Shown one piece after another: positions 51,851 to 56,798 of a stretch of 56,798 nt of DNA. The notes beneath the pieces were generated by a model that was given only the letters and a program-made list of their open reading frames with translations, was not told where the DNA came from and did not search any database. The first letter of the stretch is position 1. Each line of letters begins with the position of its first letter. Origin of the DNA: an uncultured Acetatifactor sp. (GTDB lineage: Bacteria; Bacillota; Clostridia; Lachnospirales; Lachnospiraceae); the NCBI GenBank assembly GCA_910589035.1, contig CAJUSI010000035.1:1-56798 (forward strand), in the 5' to 3' direction. Made by a program: the position numbers and the translations under genes.

Positions 51851-52153
51851 TTAGAAACTACTTGGTGTATAACGGATTGTTACAATAATAACGGTTTTAT
51901 GTGGTTCGTCAATCCGATAGACTATGGTAAAATTTTTGACAAATATCTGACGGTAGCCGCTGTTTGCAAAGGCTCCTGTCCGTCTGACAGCTCCCCGGTA
52001 TGGCATTTCATCAAGACCAAGGATGGCGGCTTCCAATGAATCCGCCATTTTCTCGGCTGTTCCGATTTCTTTGAAGCTGTCGGCTATATGGTTGTAGATA
52101 TTGTCAAGATCTCTGGACGCACGAGGCAGCATTTTTACTTTGTATTTATCCAA
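51851..52153 (-). CDS. ParE/RelE-family toxin
   Basis: 100 residues starting MDKYKVKMLPRASRDLDNIY, the RelE/ParE alpha-helix opening, with MPYRGAVRRTGAFANSGYRQ and VKNFTIVYRID, the conserved beta-strand core. RelE-type (mRNA interferase) and ParE-type (gyrase) cannot be told apart from sequence alone; the R-x-I/Y core fits ParE. Overlaps the antitoxin by 8 bp. Confidence 0.85.
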   Translation of the reverse strand: MDKYKVKMLPRASRDLDNIYNHIADSFKEIGTAEKMADSLEAAILGLDEMPYRGAVRRTGAFANSGYRQIFVKNFTIVYRIDEPHKTVIIVTIRYTPSSF

Positions 52154-52409
52154 AGTGTCTCCTCCTTATTCCAGCCAAAGTTTCTTTAGCATCTAAGAGA
52201 ATGGCTGTCTTTTCATACTCTTCTTCTGCTTCGGCAATCGCATTGTCCATAAGCTGTGTTTCGGCAATCTGCTCGTATGTTTCAATGCTCATAACTACCA
52301 AATCTCCGTAACCGTTTTTTGTGATAAAGATCGGTTCTTTGACCGCATGGCAGGCATCAGAGATTTCATTTGTATTTCTTAAATCCGTAATGGGTCTAAT
52401 CTGTGGCAT
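52146..52409 (-). CDS. Phd/YefM-family antitoxin
   Basis: 87 residues: MPQIRPITDLRNTNEISDAC then IFITKNGYGDLVVMSIETYE is the classic Phd/YefM N-terminal fold. Pairs with the ParE/RelE-like toxin. Start at 52409. Preceded by a promoter containing two TGTACA palindromes likely bound by the antitoxin. Confidence 0.88.
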   Translation of the reverse strand: MPQIRPITDLRNTNEISDACHAVKEPIFITKNGYGDLVVMSIETYEQIAETQLMDNAIAEAEEEYEKTAILLDAKETLAGIRRRHFG

Positions 52410-52429
52410 AAATCAAGCACCTCCCTTTT

Positions 52430-52466
52430 TGTACAATATTCTATCATAATTATGTACATTTTTCAA
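52430..52466 (-). promoter_or_regulatory. promoter/operator of the Phd-ParE-like operon
   Basis: Minus strand: TTGAAA (52466-52461), 17 bp, TAGAAT (52443-52438). The self-complementary TGTACA occurs at 52430-52435 and 52453-52458, 23 bp apart, as expected for a repressor binding two dimers. Confidence 0.7.
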
Positions 52467-52511
52467 GGCGGCTGTTAATGAATATTTTGGTAAAAAAACT
52501 TAAAAATCCTA

Positions 52512-52542
52512 TTGACTCTCACGTAACGTGATAGTTTAAAAT
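52512..52542 (+). promoter_or_regulatory. MerR-type promoter with 19-bp spacer
   Basis: TTGACT (52512-52517) and TAAAAT (52537-52542) are 19 bp apart with the palindrome TCACGTAACGTGA (52519-52531) between. The overlong spacer with central dyad is diagnostic of MerR activation by DNA distortion. Confidence 0.8.
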
Positions 52543-52565
52543 GGAATCACACGGGAGGGAAAAGG

Positions 52566-53294
52566 ATGCGGACAGTAAAGGAAGTAAGCAAAATCACAGG
52601 TATCAGTGTGCGCACACTGCACCACTATGATGCAATCGGACTTTTGAAACCCACGAAGGTAACCGAAGCAGGCTATCGAATGTATGACGATACAGCGCTT
52701 GGCCGTCTGCAGAGTATCTTATTGTTCCGGGAATTACAGTTCCCCTTAAAGCAAATCAGGGCAATTCTTGACAGCCCCGATTTTGACCCTGCGGAAGCCA
52801 TTGCCCGGCAGATCGGGCTGCTGGAACTGCAGCGCAGGCGCATAGGGGAACTCATTGCCTTTGCCCGTGAAATACAAAGCAAAGGAGTGACCACCATGAA
52901 TTTTGATGTGTTCGACAGGAAAGAGATGGAGAAATATAAGGAGGAAGTGGCGGCGAAATGGGGCAATACGAAGGCGTACCGGGAGTTTCAGCAGAAGGAG
53001 GCTGCCCGGGAGGAGGGCAGCTATGGCAGGATTGCGGAGGAGCTGATGGCAATGTTTTCGGAGCTGGGCGGATTAAAACAGCTGTCCCCCGATGCCGATG
53101 AGGTGCAGAAGAAAATCTCTGCACTGCAGAAATTTATAACTGATAACTACTATGAATGCACCGATGAAATCCTCAGCGGATTGGGGCAGATGTATGCGGA
53201 GGATGAGCGCTTCCGGAAGAATATTGACCGGGCAGGCGGGGAGGGTACCGCCGTGTTTGCCAGCCGGGCCATCGCCGTGTACTGCGCTCATTAA
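52566..53294 (+). CDS. MerR-family regulator with TipAS-type antibiotic-recognition domain
   Basis: 242 residues. N-terminal MerR helix-turn-helix: MRTVKEVSKITGISVRTLHH then YDAIGLLKPTKVTEAGYRMY; coiled coil at ~75-105; C-terminal TipAS domain (~120-240): MEKYKEEVAAKWGNTKAYRE, then YECTDEILSGLGQMYAEDER. TipA-type regulators bind thiopeptide or other drugs through TipAS and activate promoters with 19-bp spacers, as seen 24 bp upstream. Autoregulation likely. A duplicate copy lies at 54108. Confidence 0.92.
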   Translation: MRTVKEVSKITGISVRTLHHYDAIGLLKPTKVTEAGYRMYDDTALGRLQSILLFRELQFPLKQIRAILDSPDFDPAEAIARQIGLLELQRRRIGELIAFAREIQSKGVTTMNFDVFDRKEMEKYKEEVAAKWGNTKAYREFQQKEAAREEGSYGRIAEELMAMFSELGGLKQLSPDADEVQKKISALQKFITDNYYECTDEILSGLGQMYAEDERFRKNIDRAGGEGTAVFASRAIAVYCAH

Positions 53295-53434
53295 AATGCG
53301 ATTTGCAACAACCGGAGAAAAGAAAGCATTTGAAAAGCTTCAATACAGACACTTATGGCTGAAACAGGCCGCCGGGTCATTTGATGAATGCGCCCGGCGG
53401 CCTGCAGCCCTTATTTTATTTGGATATAATTCTG

Positions 53435-53463
53435 TTGACTTGTGCATAATAGCAGCATATAAT
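53435..53463 (+). promoter_or_regulatory. promoter of the YefM/YoeB pair
   Basis: TTGACT (53435-53440), 17-bp spacer, TATAAT (53458-53463), 47 bp before the antitoxin start. Confidence 0.75.
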
Positions 53464-53510
53464 AGAAGTACAATAAACAGTACGGTTTTAAGTACAGAAG
53501 GAGGTGCGCT

Positions 53511-53768
53511 ATGATTGCAACAAAACAGATGGATGTGAGAGCTAATATTAAAAAATATTTTGATATGGCATTTGACGGTGAACCAATAATTGTTTCCCGT
53601 AAGGAGAATAAAAATGTTGTTATAATATCTGAGACAGAATATAATGAATTGGCAAAAGCTAAAAAAAATGCGGAATATTTAGCGAAACTGAATAGAGCAG
53701 ATGAACAGATAAAAAATGGACAGGTGGTAACAAAAACTATGGATGAGCTTCTGGCAATGGAGGAATAA
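53511..53768 (+). CDS. yefM: YefM-family antitoxin
   Basis: 85 residues: MIATKQMDVRANIKKYFDMA then GEPIIVSRKENKNVVIISET plus EYNELAK, the Phd/YefM fold. GGAGGTG ribosome binding site. Its stop lies 3 bp before the YoeB gene. Cognate to YoeB. Confidence 0.88.
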   Translation: MIATKQMDVRANIKKYFDMAFDGEPIIVSRKENKNVVIISETEYNELAKAKKNAEYLAKLNRADEQIKNGQVVTKTMDELLAMEE

Positions 53769-53771
53769 TTT

Positions 53772-54035
53772 ATGAAAATCACTTTTGCAGAAGAGGGATG
53801 GAGTGAATATCTCTATTGGCAGACTCAGGATAAAAAGACAGTAAAAAAGATAAATCAGTTATTACAAAGTATAGGACGGGATGGGGCGCTACAAGGAATA
53901 GGTAAGCCAGAGTCGTTAAAATACGGAAAGTCTGGAGCGTATAGCAGACGAATAGACGAAGCGAATCGCCTGGTTTATGAAGCTACTGATGATCAAATTA
54001 TCGTGAAATCCTGTAAAGGACATTATAATGACTAA
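53772..54035 (+). CDS. yoeB: YoeB-family mRNA interferase toxin
   Basis: 87 residues, matching YoeB length. MKITFAEEGWSEYLYWQTQD, then KKINQLLQSIGRDGALQGIG, YSRRIDEANRLVYEATDD and KSCKGHYND carry the E/R/H catalytic core. Cuts mRNA at the ribosome when released from YefM. Forms an operon with the antitoxin; both are inserted between the two MerR copies. Confidence 0.9.
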   Translation: MKITFAEEGWSEYLYWQTQDKKTVKKINQLLQSIGRDGALQGIGKPESLKYGKSGAYSRRIDEANRLVYEATDDQIIVKSCKGHYND

Positions 54036-54053
54036 TATAACCTGAAAATCCTA

Positions 54054-54084
54054 TTGACTCTCACGCAACGTGATAGTTTAAAAT
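54054..54084 (+). promoter_or_regulatory. second copy of the MerR-type promoter
   Basis: TTGACT (54054-54059), 19-bp spacer containing TCACGCAACGTGA, TAAAAT (54079-54084): same layout as at 52512, one base different in the dyad. Confidence 0.75.
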
Positions 54085-54107
54085 GGACTCACACGGGAGG
54101 GAAAAGG

Positions 54108-54511
54108 ATGCGGACAGTAAAGGAAGTAAGCAAAATCACAGGTGTCAGCGTGCGCACACTGCACCACTATGATGCAATCGGACTTTTGAAATCCACGAAG
54201 GTAACCGAAGCAGGCTATCGGATGTATGACGATACAGCGCCTGGCCGTCTGCAGAGGAGCTGATGGCAATGTTTTCGGAGCTGGGCGGATTAAAACAGCT
54301 GCCCCCCGATGCCGATGAGGTGCAGAAGAAAATCTCTGCACTGCAGGAATTTATAACCGAGAACTACTATGAATGCACCGATGAAATCCTCAGGGGATTG
54401 GGGCAGATGTATGCGGAGGATGAGCGCTTCCGGAAGAATATTGACCGGGCAGGCGGGGAGGGTACCGCCGAATTTGCAGGCAAGGCCATCGCCGTGTACT
54501 GCGCTCACTAA
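54108..54511 (+). pseudogene. duplicated MerR/TipAS gene with internal deletion
   Basis: Same start (MRTVKEVSKITGVSVRTLHH) as the gene at 52566, nearly identical to residue ~50. Then about 325 bp, corresponding to 52715-53039, are missing; the junction lies at GCAGAG/GAGCTG, a short direct repeat. The deletion shifts the frame, but the TipAS tail (residues ~163-242) is intact in another frame (54263-54511). Promoter retained. Not expected to make a functional regulator, though a 51-residue HTH peptide could be made. Confidence 0.85.
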
Positions 54512-54544
54512 TACCCGATTCCGGTTCCTGATAAATCATACCGC

Positions 54545-54812
54545 CAATTAACTCGGAGCCGTCTGCAGTACCGGCGCGGCCGAACTGCCTGGGAGATGTG
54601 CCGGTTATTTTCCTGAAAACGGTAATAAAGTAGTTATAGTCATGGAAACCACAAAGAGAAGCCACTTTGCTGGACTTAATTCAGGAGAATTCAAGAGCAG
54701 CGATTTGGCTTTTTCTATGCGTCTTAAGCGTATTACCGAAAAGCTCCTGGATATAATTGCCGATCTGCAACGGCAGGTTTTCATGCCGCAGCGGCCGCAC
54801 ATGTTCCCCATC
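54545..54812 (-). pseudogene. AraC-family regulator remnant (DNA-binding part)
   Basis: Minus strand gives, in pieces: RPLRHENLPLQIGNYIQELF, then in another frame RIEKAKSLLLNSPELSPAK, then in a third VASLCGFHDYNYFITVFRKI and GTSPRQF. These are consecutive parts of an AraC helix-turn-helix domain separated by frameshifts near 54665 and 54730. No upstream ligand domain. The stretch 54813-55261 shows no gene. Confidence 0.7.
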
Positions 54813-55261
54813 TTGCATGCGTCATCTGCCTATTATGGCAGTATCGGCAGCAACTGGCTCAATTCCTTTACGGCAGGCGGGATTTTTTAAGGGGCGGATG
54901 TCTGGCATGGAGCCGGTGAGGCAGTCTGAAAAGGGAATCGTCGGATTTGTGTCATTATCTGCTGGAATCCTGGTAGAGCATAGATGAGGGTTATGATAAA
55001 ATGAATGCAGACAGCCACGGGAAACTTTAATGACATATGTGAGTGGGAGGATGGCAGGTAAGAGAGAGGAGATCCGTTCAGAATATGGGACAGGGAAAAG
55101 ATTTCCGGGAAAAGACATGCTTGTGCCGGCAGCGATGCCAAGGGGCAGAAATATGTATTTGCGTATCTGAAAAGAAAGCATTTTGGGTGAGACGGGATCG
55201 ACATGCCCGAAGGATAGAAAAGTGCAGACGGTCAGGAGCAGAAAGGCGGGAGGGAAAACAT

Positions 55262-56334
55262 ATGTGGAGCGAGGCTAAATGGTTAAAGGTGCCGATGGAG
55301 GAAATCCAAAGGAAGAAGATTTATCACGGTGATATGACAGGGCGTTTCGCTTATTTTCGCTGTGAGGCGCAGGTGCCGGAAGGAGCGCGGCTGACGGCGG
55401 ATATCTCCGCCAGCTCAAGGTATCGCCTGTGGGTCAATGGGAAACCGGTGCTGTCCGGCCCCTGTAAGGGAGACGAAAAGCGGCAGTATTACGAAACCGT
55501 GGAACTGACGGATCTGCTCGTACCGGGCCGGAATGTATTCTGCGCCCAGGTGCTGTATCATGATCCGAATACCGCGGAAATCCAGACGGATGAGCGTGTG
55601 GCTGTCTATGGCGTCATGGGTGTTGCGGCAGGACACCGCCTGGCGGTGGAGGGGGATATTTTCGATCAGGATGGCGCCGCGGCGGGCACGGTTACCACAG
55701 GCAGGGCAGACTGGCGGGTATGGCTGGACAATAGCTTTTATCTGAAATCCAGCGATATCACCTGCTTTCTGGGCGCTGTGACGGAAGAAATCGACTTTTC
55801 CAGGACGCCTGCCCATTGGAAGGCCTGGCCCAGGGGGATGCCGCAAGGGAAATCCTTACCCGTGCAATAGAGGACGGGGAATGCCTGAAATGCTCCTTTT
55901 CCACGGCCTATGAATGGTTCCGGGCACTGGAAACGGCCGGAATGCAGGAAGCGATGCGGGACTGCCTGAATGATTGGATCGCCCTGCTGGAGTTAGACTG
56001 CACTACCTGCCCGGAGACGCCCAGGGAAGCCCGCAGCGAGTGCCACGCCTGGAGCGCGCTGCCTCTGTATGAGATGATGCGCACTATGGCGGGGATTGTT
56101 CCGGAAGGGATTGGCTGGGAGCATGTGCGGATTCGGCCGCACACCATGGATTTGGAGGATCTGCAGGGAAAGGCGGCCACGCCGAAGGGGGATATCTCCT
56201 TCCGGTATGAGAAGACGGAGGAAGGATGGCTTTATTCTGTGGAACTGCCCGAGGGGATGGAGGGGGAATTCCTTTATCCGGACGGGAGGACGCAGCATCT
56301 GAGCGGGGGCGAAGCATGGGTGTCCTGCCGGTAG
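55262..56334 (+). pseudogene. alpha-L-rhamnosidase (GH78-like) with its catalytic barrel deleted
   Basis: Two parts. 55262-55870 encodes the N-terminal beta domain: MWSEAKWLKVPMEEIQRKKI, then RYRLWVNGKPVLSGPCKGDE. 55816-56334 encodes, in another frame, the end of the barrel and C-terminal domain: FSTAYEWFRALETAGMQEAM, ECHAWSALPLYEMMRTMAGI and GWEHVRIRPH. The junction is near 55815-55840; the (alpha/alpha)6 barrel with its acidic catalytic residues (a ~400-residue span in intact enzymes) is absent. ATG at 55262 follows GGGAGGGAAAAC. Confidence 0.75.
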
Positions 56335-56482
56335 GGGGAAGTTTCTTCAGGGTTTATCCCGAAGGGCTCTTCAGCTGAGGCGGCTGAAGGTTCTCCGAAC
56401 CCATGATGTCGGATTTCTTGGAGAAAGCATCGGATTTGCGGGAGAATCCTTTTTAAAAATAGTATAAACTATTCTCAGGTGA

Positions 56483-56764
56483 TATGCGGAGATATACTCC
56501 TGTTATACAACCAACGGAAAAGTTATATTTTCAGATTATGAAACATTTGAATCAGACGAAACCCATGAAGCGTTAGACGGTTATGAATGGAAAGCTGTTA
56601 CATACACCGTAATTTTTGATGATGAAAATGCGTATAATCACGGTTACGGTGGTCTTAGAACGACTACTATAGATTATTATGATAATTCTGTTTGGAACAA
56701 TTATGATGAAAAAACAGATACTTTCACAATAAACCCCCATGCCGCTTTGTCGGCACCACTATGA
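56483..56764 (+). pseudogene. fragment of an unrecognised protein (C-terminal end)
   Basis: An open stretch of 93 codons without a start reads SCYTTNGKVIFSDYETFESD then ALDGYEWKAVTYTVIFDDEN, and ends NPHAALSAPL. Rich in Tyr/Asp/Thr, AT-rich, of beta-rich type. Family not recognised; probably the truncated end of a secreted protein. Confidence 0.4.
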
Positions 56765-56777
56765 ATGAAAGGGGTTT
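56731..56777 (+). terminator. hairpin at the end of the window
   Basis: AAACCCC (56731-56737) pairs with GGGGTTT (56771-56777); GCCG/CGGC inside extends it. It straddles the stop of the fragment above. Confidence 0.4.
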
Positions 56778-56798
56778 ACTGTGAGCCTCCGGCGGATG

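Overview
The window looks like chromosomal DNA from a gut-type Lachnospiraceae (Clostridia, Bacillota). The evidence is Gram-positive gene families (GHKL/LytTR agr-type signalling, BceAB-like transporter, BlaI/M56 pairs, DUF4474, YefM/YoeB), strong AGGAGG-type ribosome binding sites, sigma-A promoters, and moderately GC-rich coding DNA with one conspicuous AT-rich block. No rRNA, tRNA, CRISPR array or intact transposase was seen.

Layout. 0-3.2 kb: minus-strand operon with a two-gene ABC transporter, two DUF1648/SdpI-like membrane proteins and an SdpR/ArsR repressor. 3.3-6.5 kb: an XRE remnant, an XRE regulator and a half-size ABC exporter. 6.7-14.9 kb: a BlaI repressor, an M56 (BlaR1/MecR1-type) membrane protease fused to an extracellular solute-binding protein, two sugar-type ABC permeases and an HlyD-like adaptor, preceded by three operator-like repeats spaced exactly 33 bp apart. 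15-21 kb: M28 peptidase, acetyltransferase, AAA/PD-(D/E)XK protein, and an ECF sigma/anti-sigma pair. 21-24.5 kb: BceAB-like transporter with only the tail of its sensor kinase left. 24.9-27 kb: metallophosphoesterase and a DUF4474 protein with a Cys-rich repeat tail. 27-33 kb: chemoreceptor, LytTR regulator, three-gene ABC-2 transporter. 33-41 kb: double acetyltransferase, TatD, a sigma-factor pseudogene, an ABC-F ATPase, an orphan RelB antitoxin and a DUF4143 ATPase.

41.0-51.2 kb is the most striking part: a complete agr-like quorum-sensing locus (LytTR regulator, GHKL kinase, AgrB, an AgrD reading frame split by an amber codon) runs 25 bp ahead of an AT-rich six-gene block: a B12-type radical SAM protein, a PqqD-like protein with a Cys/His-rich tail, two SPASM-type radical SAM enzymes, an HPr-kinase-like protein and a nucleotidyltransferase with a CBM9-like tail. 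I read it as a probable imported peptide-modification (RiPP-like) cluster placed under, or next to, agr control.

51.2-56.8 kb is decaying accessory DNA: a large hairpin, ParE/Phd and YefM/YoeB toxin-antitoxin pairs, a tandemly duplicated TipA-like MerR gene (second copy internally deleted), AraC remnants and an internally deleted alpha-L-rhamnosidase. At least nine broken genes occur in the window. All functional calls come from reading motifs by eye; no database search was possible.
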